Shown here: positions 27,460 through 35,336 of the stretch, piece after piece
How the letters are laid out: every line of letters starts with the position of its first letter
Position numbering within the stretch: position 1 is the first letter of the stretch
Assembly: GCF_004916895.1 (NCBI RefSeq)
Contig: NZ_SNTZ01000002.1
Span: 124,001-188,000, forward strand
Length of the DNA: 64,000 nt
Origin: Flagellimonas alvinocaridis
GTDB lineage: Bacteria > Bacteroidota > Bacteroidia > Flavobacteriales > Flavobacteriaceae
Direction: 5' to 3'
Notes under the pieces: model-generated
Told to the model about the DNA's origin: nothing
Database searches by the model: none
Seen by the model: only the letters and a program-made list of their open reading frames with translations
Program-made: the position numbers and the translations under genes

Positions 27460-28872
27460 ATGAATATTGATCAGATCGCCAAAGAAGGCAACCTAGGGTA
27501 TGTGGTTTTTATTTCAGCTGTGGCGGCACTTGGGGGCTTTCTTTTTGGTTATGACACCGCTGTGATATCCGGAACCATAACCATGGTTACTTCACAGTTT
27601 GAACTGGATTCCGTTTTACAGGGGTGGTATGTCAGTTCGGCTTTGATCGGTTCCATTGGTGGAGTATTGGTGGCTGGTTATATCAGTGATTTGATCGGTA
27701 GAAAGAAGGCGATGTTGATTTCCTCTATATTCTTTCTGGTATCAGCGGTGGGTTGCGCACTGGCTATGGATATGTTTCAGCTTGTGTGCTATAGAATATG
27801 TGGTGGTGTGGGCATTGGGATGATATCTATTATTTCCCCAATGTATATATCCGAGATTGCTTTTGCCAAATATAGGGGAGCTATGGTGACCTTGTATCAA
27901 TTGGCAATTACCTTGGGTTTTTTGGCGGCCTATCTGGTTAATTTTGAACTGCTTGACTTTTCGGAAAGTGTTGGTCGTCTTGAAGGGGATATGTGGAATA
28001 AATTGCTTGTGGATGAAGTTTGGAGGGGTATGCTGGGAATGGAGGCATTTCCTGCACTCATATTTTTATTGATGGTATTTCTACTACCAGAAAGTCCAAG
28101 ATGGTTGTTCTTTAGGGGAGACGAAAAGAAATCCGCAATGGTGCTGGGCAAGATTTATAGATCTTCTGTGAAAATTCAAGAAGAAGTAAACGAGATGAAG
28201 GTTTCCCTAGGTGAAGTGGATAAAGGAAACTGGAAGTTGTTGTTGAAGCCTAATTTCTTAAAAGCCATATTGATTGGTGCCGCAGTGGCCATATTAGGCC
28301 AGTTCATGGGAGTCAACGCCGTGTTGTATTATGGTCCCACTATCTTTGAGCAGAGTGGAATGTCTGGCGGGGATGCCCTGTTTTATCAGGTATTTGTAGG
28401 GGGTGTCAATGTACTTACAACTATTCTTGCGCTTTATATTATTGACAAGGTCGGGAGGAAAAAGCTGGTATATTTTGGTGTAACCGGAATGATAATTACC
28501 TTATTGCTCATCTCAGGTTACTTTATCAAAGCTTCTGATTGGGGTATTCCTTCCCATATACTGTTGATCCTGTTCTTGGCATACGTTTTCTTTACCGCCA
28601 TTTCCATCTCGGCAGTGATTTTTGTGCTACTTTCTGAGATGTACCCAACCAAGATAAGAGGGCTGGCCATGTCCATAGCTGGCTTTTCGCTTTGGATGGG
28701 GACCTTCATAGTGGGTCAATTGACACCATGGCTTTTAGAGGTGTTGAGTCCTCAGGGAACCTTTGTCTTATTTGCTATAATGTGCTTTCCTTACATGTAC
28801 ATTATATGGAAGTTGGTTCCAGAAACAACTGGTAAGACTTTGGAGGAGATAGAAAAGTTTTGGGAGGAATAA
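27460..28872 (+). CDS. Sugar porter family MFS transporter (XylE/GLUT-like)
   Basis: 470 aa, twelve hydrophobic segments, typical of proton-coupled monosaccharide symporters. Family signatures are present: GFLFGYDTAVISG in helix 1, DLIGRKKAML in the 2-3 loop, PESPRWLFFRGDE after helix 6, GQFMGVNAVLYYGPTIF in helix 7, DKVGRKKLVYFG in the 8-9 loop, and PETTGKTLEEIE near the end. It imports a hexose or pentose across the inner membrane. The 176-base AT-rich leader may hold its own promoter. The ROK repressor gene converges on it with only two bases between the stops, so their regulation is probably linked. Confidence 0.93.
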   Translation: MNIDQIAKEGNLGYVVFISAVAALGGFLFGYDTAVISGTITMVTSQFELDSVLQGWYVSSALIGSIGGVLVAGYISDLIGRKKAMLISSIFFLVSAVGCALAMDMFQLVCYRICGGVGIGMISIISPMYISEIAFAKYRGAMVTLYQLAITLGFLAAYLVNFELLDFSESVGRLEGDMWNKLLVDEVWRGMLGMEAFPALIFLLMVFLLPESPRWLFFRGDEKKSAMVLGKIYRSSVKIQEEVNEMKVSLGEVDKGNWKLLLKPNFLKAILIGAAVAILGQFMGVNAVLYYGPTIFEQSGMSGGDALFYQVFVGGVNVLTTILALYIIDKVGRKKLVYFGVTGMIITLLLISGYFIKASDWGIPSHILLILFLAYVFFTAISISAVIFVLLSEMYPTKIRGLAMSIAGFSLWMGTFIVGQLTPWLLEVLSPQGTFVLFAIMCFPYMYIIWKLVPETTGKTLEEIEKFWEE

Positions 28873-28874
28873 AA

Positions 28875-30116
28875 TCAAGATAGGTTTGGATTCAAAACCT
28901 TGTGTTTTGCTAAATAGCAGGCCCCGAACACACCTGTTCCCTCGGTACCTTCTGACAGTTCCAATTGCGTATCGGCCCTTACAATGCTAAGGGAATATTT
29001 GTTGACGGTCATTTGGAGTGGTAGAAAAAAATGGTCTTTGGATTTGGTCAAAGCACCTCCGAAGATAATCAGTTCTGGATTATATAAGTGAATCAAGGTG
29101 GTGATGCCCTTTCCGAGCTTTTCGGCCATTGCTCCAATAAGTTCAATGGATAGTGTGTCGTCATTGTTGGCCGCTTTGATAATATCATCCATCTTGATGT
29201 TTTCAATGTTTGCGAAAGCATTTTGCAAGGATGAAGATTGCCCTCCTTTGAGCTTGTCTTTGAACTGTTTTTCAAGGGCCCTTCCTGAAACTTCTGTTTC
29301 TAGACATCCTTTCTTGCCGCATATGCAGATGATTTCGTTGTTGAAAAAGGGGATGTGTCCAAATTCTCCAGAATAACCTGATTTTCCATACAAAAGCTTC
29401 CCTTGCGCGAGCACGCCCAGTCCTAGTCCATAATCTGCGTTTACATAAAGTATGTTCTCGCTGTCTTTGGATTTTCTGCTATAAAACTCATAAAATGCCC
29501 TGGCTCTTGTGTCGTTCTCTATGAAACAAGGAATCCCTATTTTTTCTTGGAGGATGCTGCTCAAAGGAATCTTTGTGAAGTTGAAAAAATTATGACTGTA
29601 TCCACTTAAATGGTTCACGCGACCGGAAAGGTTTACGCCGATTCGTATGATTTTGTTTCTCCATTTGGGATTTTTGTCTATAAAAAGGTTGATAATGTCA
29701 CATAGTTGAAGAAGTGATTTTTCTGAGTTTTCCAAGTTGAATTCAATATCCTTGGAAAAAAGGATTGGGTTTTCATTGAAATCCATCAGTCCAATTTCTA
29801 TGGAATTCCGCCCTAAATCAACCCCTATAAAATACATGGAATCGCCAATGAGTCCGTATAGGTGGGGACGCCTGCCTACATCAGTTTCTGCTTTGCCAAG
29901 GTCTTCAACAAGTCCTTCGTCAATCAGCTCTTGGATAAGCTTACTTACCTTGGGGGAACTGGAGTTGAATTTTTTTGAGATGTCGTTGATCGTTGCCGCT
30001 CCTTTTTTGTCCAATAGCCTAATGATTTTTTTCTTGAGCTGTAGGTTCTTGAAAATGACACCGCTTTTTTGCTCGTCCGGAATATCATTAAAAATATTAT
30101 GCTTGTTTTTTTTCAT
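28875..30116 (-). CDS. ROK-family transcriptional repressor (NagC/XylR-type)
   Basis: 413 aa from the ATG at 30116; a longer frame to 30197 adds a non-homologous hydrophobic stretch and is unlikely. The N-terminal winged helix-turn-helix (about residues 20-80) has GAATINDISKKFNSSSPKVS and LIQELIDEGLVEDLG. The ROK domain follows: FIGVDLGRNSIEIGLMDF, the catalytic-type ENDTRARAFYEF, GHIPFF and the intact zinc motif CICGKKGCLE. It contrasts with the kinase at 18998, which has lost that motif. Such proteins repress sugar genes until a sugar or sugar phosphate binds. The adjacent sugar porter and the divergent AGE epimerase are its likely targets. Confidence 0.9.
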   Translation of the reverse strand: MKKNKHNIFNDIPDEQKSGVIFKNLQLKKKIIRLLDKKGAATINDISKKFNSSSPKVSKLIQELIDEGLVEDLGKAETDVGRRPHLYGLIGDSMYFIGVDLGRNSIEIGLMDFNENPILFSKDIEFNLENSEKSLLQLCDIINLFIDKNPKWRNKIIRIGVNLSGRVNHLSGYSHNFFNFTKIPLSSILQEKIGIPCFIENDTRARAFYEFYSRKSKDSENILYVNADYGLGLGVLAQGKLLYGKSGYSGEFGHIPFFNNEIICICGKKGCLETEVSGRALEKQFKDKLKGGQSSSLQNAFANIENIKMDDIIKAANNDDTLSIELIGAMAEKLGKGITTLIHLYNPELIIFGGALTKSKDHFFLPLQMTVNKYSLSIVRADTQLELSEGTEGTGVFGACYLAKHKVLNPNLS

Positions 30117-30400
30117 TCTTTCTTTTTTGGAACGAGACGCGATTATAAAAATAATAAGAAAACCACAATGGCAATGAAAACAAAATATTGAAACCATGAA
30201 GCTGTATCTGTCAGCTTTTCGGATTGTTTCTAAAGCATTAAGGGGTAATGCCTTAAGCGAAGGTGCGAAACTGGTTTTATTATGTTCAATCTAATTAATA
30301 AAATAAATTAATAATTATTGGATATTTAATATTGAAAAAATTAATATTGTCAAGGCAGTTTTTGAACCCAAAGAAGAAGGGAAACTAAAAGTAATTCGTT
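30117..30400. other. AT-rich divergent control region with nested palindromes
   Basis: This 284-base gap lies between the ROK repressor and AGE epimerase genes. GCATTA-AGGGG-TAATGC (30235-30251) overlaps TTAAGG-N7-CCTTAA (30238-30256), giving two interlocked inverted repeats. ATTATAAAAATAA at 30142-30154 recurs at 27413-27425 before the sugar porter, but this AT-rich 13-mer could be chance. A TAATTAATA/TTAATAATTA-rich block at 30292-30320 resembles the AT-rich sites of ROK regulators only in a general way. Confidence 0.35.
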
Positions 30401-31597
30401 TTGGCCATAGGAAAAGAAGATTTTGGAAAGTACAAGGAAATTTACAGGGAAAATTTATTGAGACATGTTCTGCCTTTTTGGGAAAAACATTCCATAGATA
30501 ATGAAAATGGAGGGTTCTTTACCTGTTTGGGAGTCGATGGGAGTGTATATGATACAGATAAGTTTGTTTGGCTCCAATGCAGGCAAGTATGGATGTTCGC
30601 CAAGCTTTACAGTGAGGTTGAAGCAAATTCAAAATGGCTTGACATAGCAATCCATGGTGCTGATTTCTTACAGAAATACGGCAGAAGTGAATCCGGACGA
30701 TGGTACTTTTCCTTGGATAAAAAGGGGAGTCCCTTGGTACAGCCATATAACATCTTTTCAGATTGTTTTGCGTCTATGGCTTTTGGTCAGCTTGGGAAAA
30801 TCACCGGCAAAGCGGAATATAATGCAATAGCTACCCAAACTTTTTATAAAATCCTTGATGCACAGGATAATCCAAAAGGAAAATATGAAAAGACATATCC
30901 AAGTACCAGGGATCTGCAAAATTTAAGCTTGCCCATGATCCTAAGTAATTTGGTAATGGAACTCGACCATATTTTGGATGCCAAGGTGGTGGACGAACAA
31001 CTCAATAGTGTTAAGGACAAGATCCTATCCTACTTTTATAAACCTGAGCATGGCCTGATCATGGAGAATGTTGGCATAGATGGCGGTTTCAGTGATACCT
31101 TTCAAGGTAGGCTTATTAATCCGGGGCATGGTTTGGAAACCCTATGGTTTTTAATGGACATTGCTGAGCGGCAAAATGATAAGGAACTCATCCAAAAGTG
31201 CACGGATGCTGTTGTATCTACCTTGGAATACGGTTGGGATTCGGAATATGGGGGGCTGTTTTATTTTATGGACCTCAGAGGTAATCCTCCTGAGCAACTT
31301 GAATGGAGCAATAAGCTTTGGTGGCCCCATATTGAAGCCATGATAGCATGTGCAAAAGGGTTTTATTTCACAGGCAATATCCGATGCTGGGAATGGTTGG
31401 TAAAACTACATAGTTATACATGGGGTCATTTTGTGGATGAAGATCATGGGGAATGGTTTGGCTATCTGTCACGGGAGGGTAAAATTACGCATCACATGAA
31501 GGGAGGCAAATGGAAAGGCTGTTTCCATGTACCAAGAGGGGTATTGTATTTGTGGGAGTTAATGGCCAAATTGGAAACAAACCGTGCGGTTCAATAG
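30401..31597 (+). CDS. AGE family epimerase/isomerase
   Basis: 398 aa (alpha/alpha)6-barrel protein. The start is taken as TTG at 30401 because homology-type sequence begins at once (YKEIYRENLLRHVLPFWEKH) and a purine-rich stretch precedes it. Family motifs: NGGFFTCLGVDGSVYDTDKF, the arginine in WLQCRQVWMFAKLY, NPGHGLETLWFLMD with the catalytic-type histidine, NKLWWPHIEAM, and FHVPRGVLYLWEL near the end. Members interconvert N-acetylglucosamine and N-acetylmannosamine, glucose and mannose types, or the reducing end of cellobiose. The neighbourhood favours a sugar taken up by the nearby sugar porter, but the exact substrate cannot be told. Confidence 0.87.
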   Translation: MAIGKEDFGKYKEIYRENLLRHVLPFWEKHSIDNENGGFFTCLGVDGSVYDTDKFVWLQCRQVWMFAKLYSEVEANSKWLDIAIHGADFLQKYGRSESGRWYFSLDKKGSPLVQPYNIFSDCFASMAFGQLGKITGKAEYNAIATQTFYKILDAQDNPKGKYEKTYPSTRDLQNLSLPMILSNLVMELDHILDAKVVDEQLNSVKDKILSYFYKPEHGLIMENVGIDGGFSDTFQGRLINPGHGLETLWFLMDIAERQNDKELIQKCTDAVVSTLEYGWDSEYGGLFYFMDLRGNPPEQLEWSNKLWWPHIEAMIACAKGFYFTGNIRCWEWLVKLHSYTWGHFVDEDHGEWFGYLSREGKITHHMKGGKWKGCFHVPRGVLYLWELMAKLETNRAVQ

Positions 31598-31696
31598 TCA
31601 TATCGGTAAATTAATCAATTGTGTAATCGGTCAATATTTTGTCTTGGGCTTGGTTTGGATTATTTTTGGCACACTTGATTTATCATCTTTCACGGA

Positions 31697-32950
31697 ATGG
31701 ATTACAAACGAATTTTATACGACCGATTATTGGAGATCGGGCTTGCCGAAAATGTTGCATCATATTTGAATTTGTTGCTGCTTTTATTGGTTAGCCTAAT
31801 CATAGCGGGTCTTTTAGACTTTATCATATGGAAACTGTTGCGACTTTTATCCGTTCGGTTGGCACGTAAATCCGCCACAAATTTTGATAACTATTTGGTT
31901 TCCCATAGGGTCCCCAGACATGTGGCCCGTATTTTTCCTTTGCTGTTTCTTTTTGAGGTTGTGCCTGTTGTTTTTTTGGACTTTGAATGGGCACGTGGTA
32001 TTGCCATAAAACTGCTACAGACCCTGTTTGTAATCTCTATGTTGCTCATTGCGAAGAATATTTTGAGGAGCACCAAAGACTATCTTCGAAGTAAAGCACG
32101 ATACAGGGACAAGCCTTTGGATAGTTACATTCAGGTTTTCATGATTTTTGCATGGGTTTTGGGTGGTCTTGCCATTTTTGCCATTCTTACAGAAACTACA
32201 ATTTGGAAGTTTTTTACAGCACTGGGTGCGGCCTCGGCTATTATATTGTTGATATTCAAAGACTCCATATTGGGGCTGGTGGCGAGCATACAGGTAAGTA
32301 TCAACGATATGGTCCGTATTGGGGATTGGATCACTTTTGATAAATACGGGGCCGACGGGGATGTTGTGGAAATTAGTCTTGCTACCGTGAAAGTGCAGAA
32401 TTTTGACAAGACCATAACAACCATTCCTACCTATGCACTTATTTCCGATTCATTTAAAAATTGGAGAGGTATGCAGGAATCAGGGGGGAGAAGAATAAAG
32501 CGTCCCATACTCATAAGCCAAAAAAGCATACGTTTTTTAACCGATCTAGATGTTGATGAGCTTAAGAAGATTGAGCGCGTTAGACCCTATCTCATTGACC
32601 GCATGGATAAAATTAAAGCCCATAACGAGTCCCATGAAGTTGATAAGTCCCTGGCGATAAATGGTAGAAATCTGACTAATTTTGGGGTATACAGAAAATA
32701 TATACAGGAATATTTGGAGCAACATACGGCAGTGCACAAAGGAATGACCTTGATGGTTCGCCAACTACAGCCTGAGCCCCATGGCATTCCGTTGGAAATC
32801 TATGTGTTTAGTTCGGATAAGCGTTGGGAAAACTATGAATATATCATGGCCGATATCTTTGATCATCTATTGGCAGCCCTTCCCTTTTTCGGGTTGGAGG
32901 TATTTGAATGGCCCACCAGTTTTAGTAAGGAGCAGACCAAACTTTCTTGA
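31697..32950 (+). CDS. MscS-family mechanosensitive channel (YbdG-like)
   Basis: 417 aa, close to the 415 of E. coli YbdG. Five hydrophobic segments occupy residues 20-200. The MscS pore/beta domain follows: LIFKDSILGLVASIQVSIND, MVRIGDWITFDKYGADGDV, VVEISLATVKVQNFDKTITT, IPTYALISDSFKNWRGM. The C-terminal cytoplasmic part carries the long YbdG-type insertion. It relieves osmotic downshock as an inner-membrane channel. It stands alone, 100 bases after the AGE gene, and is probably transcribed separately. Confidence 0.92.
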   Translation: MDYKRILYDRLLEIGLAENVASYLNLLLLLLVSLIIAGLLDFIIWKLLRLLSVRLARKSATNFDNYLVSHRVPRHVARIFPLLFLFEVVPVVFLDFEWARGIAIKLLQTLFVISMLLIAKNILRSTKDYLRSKARYRDKPLDSYIQVFMIFAWVLGGLAIFAILTETTIWKFFTALGAASAIILLIFKDSILGLVASIQVSINDMVRIGDWITFDKYGADGDVVEISLATVKVQNFDKTITTIPTYALISDSFKNWRGMQESGGRRIKRPILISQKSIRFLTDLDVDELKKIERVRPYLIDRMDKIKAHNESHEVDKSLAINGRNLTNFGVYRKYIQEYLEQHTAVHKGMTLMVRQLQPEPHGIPLEIYVFSSDKRWENYEYIMADIFDHLLAALPFFGLEVFEWPTSFSKEQTKLS

Positions 32951-33080
32951 TAAGGTTGTAGCTGATTCTTACGCTTGATTTTTGTGGTCATACAAATTAT
33001 ATCCTTAATGAGTTGTTATGGAATAGAACCATGTTTGAACCTGAATAGCGATAACTTTATTAATGCTGTTGCTAGAGATT

Positions 33081-33120
33081 AAAAAAATAAAACCTGTAAA
33101 TTACTGATTTACAGGTTTTA
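33081..33120 (-). terminator. Intrinsic terminator of tmRNA
   Basis: On the minus strand a perfect 14-bp stem (TAAAACCTGTAAAT, 33088-33101, with its complement at 33107-33120) closes a five-base loop and is followed by TATTTTTTT. It lies 22 bases past the tmRNA CCA end. Confidence 0.85.
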
Positions 33121-33141
33121 TGTTTTGTTTTGATGGTGTTT

Positions 33142-33542
33142 TGGTGGAGCCGGAGGGATTCGAACCCTCGTCCAAACAAGCAACAACTAGGCTTTCTACA
33201 TGCTTAGTCCGAGTTCAATTTTCGATGCACGACCGACCAAGGACTGCCTATCGTACACTTAGCTTCTTAAGTTTAGGATCTTTGCCGAAGCCACAAAAAT
33301 CCGGTGTTGACTTTTATGGTGCCCCAAAAAAGGTCGCCGTCAACAAGGGCTACCAAGGGACATTCAGCTTTCCCGCCTTGCGGGACTAGGCTTGGACTTA
33401 CTATAATTCAGTCAATTAAGCAGCTAAAGCGTAGTTAGACTCGCCATTTAAAAAAGTTGAGACATTGAATTAACGAGCATCATTCCCATAGCTCGACATG
33501 CTTACATAGCCATTGGTCTCGCTGTCAAAACCAGTCGGCCCC
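33142..33542 (-). ncRNA. ssrA: Transfer-messenger RNA (tmRNA)
   Basis: About 401 nt. Read on the minus strand, the 5' end GGGGCCGACTGG at 33542 pairs through seven bases with the 3' acceptor CGGCTCC, followed by ACCA at 33145-33142 (CCA encoded). The T-arm GGGTTCGAATCCC is intact. The internal tag frame reads GGC GAG TCT AAC TAC GCT TTA GCT GCT TAA (33445 to 33416). It encodes GESNYALAA, which is added after the charged alanine to proteins on stalled ribosomes and marks them for proteolysis. A perfect terminator follows. Confidence 0.95.
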
Positions 33543-33555
33543 ATAATGAGATTTC

Positions 33556-33575
33556 ATTCCTGCGTAGGCAGGAAT
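33556..33575. repeat. Short palindromic repeat (REP-like)
   Basis: ATTCCTGCGTAGGCAGGAAT: exact 8-bp arms around a four-base loop. It sits 14 bases upstream of the mature tmRNA 5' end. Palindromes of this type (ATTCCTGC...GCAGGAAT) are familiar dispersed repeats in flavobacterial genomes; this is from memory. It is the only copy I noticed here. Confidence 0.45.
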
Positions 33576-33606
33576 CTTTCTCAATTTTTTCAAAGAACTA
33601 TTAATT

Positions 33607-33682
33607 GCGTTTCCACCTTTCGCTTCGCTCTTGGCGGTCGGGCTATCGGCTATACTTGGTATTTGCCTCTATCCCTAACACG
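33607..33682 (-). ncRNA. Candidate structured RNA element of flavobacteria (Flavo-1-like)
   Basis: On the minus strand this 76-base stretch starts CGTGTTAGGGATAGAGGC, continues with GATAGCCCGACC and GCGAAGCGAAAGG, and ends GGAAACGC. The GTTAGGGATAG...AGCCCGACC...GAAGCG pattern resembles a dispersed structured element I recall from Flavobacteriia, possibly the one catalogued as Flavo-1; I cannot confirm the family without a covariance search. It is more GC-rich than its surroundings, has no credible reading frame, and lies between a -7 box and tmRNA. Confidence 0.4.
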
Positions 33683-33687
33683 GTTGG

Positions 33688-33695
33688 CAAAGGTA
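33688..33695 (-). promoter_or_regulatory. Possible -7 box for the tmRNA transcript
   Basis: The minus strand reads TACCTTTG, matching TAnnTTTG. No -33 TTG at the standard distance is seen. If used, transcription would start about where the structured element begins and run through it into tmRNA. Confidence 0.35.
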
Positions 33696-33776
33696 ACTTA
33701 TATCTTCAAAAGATAAAAAGTTTGCTTACCCTATACAATACTCTTATTTTGGTCAACAATTATACCAAAGCGTTGT

Positions 33777-34982
33777 ATGAAATTCGGAATTATACGTGAG
33801 CGGAAAAACCCGCCGGATCGCAGGGTGGTTTTGTCACCGGTGGAATGTCAAAAAGTCCTGACCAATTTTCTCGAGGCCCAAATAGAAGTGGAATCATCTC
33901 CCATAAGGGTTTTTACAGATGGGGAATATCTAAAAAGTAATATTCAGGTAGTTGATAATGTGGAAGGGTGCGATGTGTTGCTTGGCGTAAAGGAAGTGCC
34001 CATAGAATACCTTATTCCCAATAAAAAGTATTTTTTCTTTTCCCATACCATAAAAAAGCAGCCCTATAATCGGAAATTGTTGAAGACCATTTTGGAAAAA
34101 AACATTGAGCTTTATGATCATGAAGTGATTACCAATACCAAGGAACAACGTTTGGTGGCCTTTGGCAGGTATGCTGGAATTGTTGGAGCTTACAATGGAA
34201 TAAGGACTTATGGCTTAAAGTTTGATCTTTTCAATTTACCCAAAGCGGAAACTTTGGAAGACCAACAGGCCTTGATAAGGGAACTTAAAAAAGTTAACCT
34301 GCCGGCCATAAAAATCTTGTTGACTGGCAAGGGAAGGGTAGGCAATGGGGCCAGAGAAATGTTGGATGCCATGGGAATAAAACGGGTAAATGTTTCTGAC
34401 TACCTGAACAAAGCCCATCAAGAGGCGGTTTACTGCCAAATCGATGCATCCGAATACAACAAGCGAAAAGATGGGATGCGTGGCAATAAGGCCGATTTCT
34501 TTAAAAATCCGCAAGAGTACAAATCAAACTTCTTTCGATTTGCCAAAGAGACCGACTTTTATATTGCAGGCCATTTTTATGGCGATGGTGCCCCATACCT
34601 CTATACTAGGGAAGATGCAAAACAATCTGAATTTAAAATCAAGGTAGTGGCCGATATTAGCTGTGACATAGATGGTCCAGTGGCTTCCACCATACGACCA
34701 TCCACCATTGCAGATCCCGTATATGGCTATGAACCCAGTTCCGAGTCGGAAACCGATTTTAAGAATACCAATGCCATAGCGGTCATGGCCGTGGATAATC
34801 TTCCGTGTGAGTTGCCCAGGGATGCCAGTAATGGTTTTGGGGAAGCCTTCTCAAAATATGTGATTCCTGCTTTTTTTAACGGAGACGAAGATGGTATTTT
34901 AGAACGGGCCCGAATGACCCAAAATGGGAAGTTGACCTCGCGGTATTCGTATTTGCAAGGGTATGTAGAAGGGGTGGAGTGA
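33777..34982 (+). CDS. Saccharopine dehydrogenase-like (lysine-forming type) oxidoreductase
   Basis: 401 aa. The N-terminal domain is of the alanine dehydrogenase/transhydrogenase type: FGIIRERKNPPDRRVVLSP, then CDVLLGVKEVPIEYL and YFFFSHTIKKQPYNR. The latter is typical of NAD-dependent saccharopine dehydrogenase (LYS1 type). The Rossmann domain has ILLTGKGRVGNGAREMLDAM, and the later VVADISCDIDGPVASTIRP motif is also family-like. In fungi the enzyme makes lysine from saccharopine; in Bacteroidota the reaction direction and substrate are less clear, and no partner reductase is encoded nearby. It is a single gene. Confidence 0.85.
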   Translation: MKFGIIRERKNPPDRRVVLSPVECQKVLTNFLEAQIEVESSPIRVFTDGEYLKSNIQVVDNVEGCDVLLGVKEVPIEYLIPNKKYFFFSHTIKKQPYNRKLLKTILEKNIELYDHEVITNTKEQRLVAFGRYAGIVGAYNGIRTYGLKFDLFNLPKAETLEDQQALIRELKKVNLPAIKILLTGKGRVGNGAREMLDAMGIKRVNVSDYLNKAHQEAVYCQIDASEYNKRKDGMRGNKADFFKNPQEYKSNFFRFAKETDFYIAGHFYGDGAPYLYTREDAKQSEFKIKVVADISCDIDGPVASTIRPSTIADPVYGYEPSSESETDFKNTNAIAVMAVDNLPCELPRDASNGFGEAFSKYVIPAFFNGDEDGILERARMTQNGKLTSRYSYLQGYVEGVE

Positions 34983-35060
34983 TTCATTTCATCGATATAA
35001 GGAATGTGTTATGGTGTGTAGCACATTTTTTAGTATATTGACTCTCTTATATCGGCTAAA

Positions 35061-35336
35061 GTGAAATTCAAATGGATATTGTCCGGGAATCTGGACGCCT
35101 CAGCCAAAAGGGCCTGCATAGACCTAGAGTATAAGCTCAGGCCCAGAATTACAAAGTTCCTCCTATCCAAATTCGACGGGGACTGTTGTGCCGATTTTTC
35201 CTGTTTTCATTTTGATGTTGATATGGATAACCAATGGATTTGGATTTCCAACAAAACCCCAGCGGAGCACATCAAAAAAATTAGTGCGGATTTTGATGCA
35301 GAAATCAATGGCCGCGAACTCTTCTCGGTAGCTTAG
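35061..35336 (+). CDS. Small conserved-looking protein of unknown function
   Basis: 91 aa starting with GTG at 35061, 78 bases after the saccharopine-dehydrogenase-like gene. It has no signal peptide or membrane segment. A Cys pair (GDCCADFSC) and a tryptophan-rich strand (NQWIWISNKTPAEHIKK) are the only features that stand out. Codon use is like the neighbours. Its last four bases overlap the end of the convergent PHP gene. I do not recognise the family. Confidence 0.5.
   Translation: MKFKWILSGNLDASAKRACIDLEYKLRPRITKFLLSKFDGDCCADFSCFHFDVDMDNQWIWISNKTPAEHIKKISADFDAEINGRELFSVA

Noticed and set aside
27413-30154. ATTATAAAAATAA repeated before the sugar porter and the ROK repressor, as a ROK operator
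   Set aside because: The 13-mer consists almost only of A and T in very AT-rich leaders, so chance is a sufficient explanation; kept only as a note in the intergenic entry.
33120-33389. Plus-strand open frame starting MFCFDGVLVEPEGFEP
   Set aside because: It covers the 3' half of tmRNA in antisense; the EGFEPSS-type peptide is a well-known false gene from T-arm sequence.
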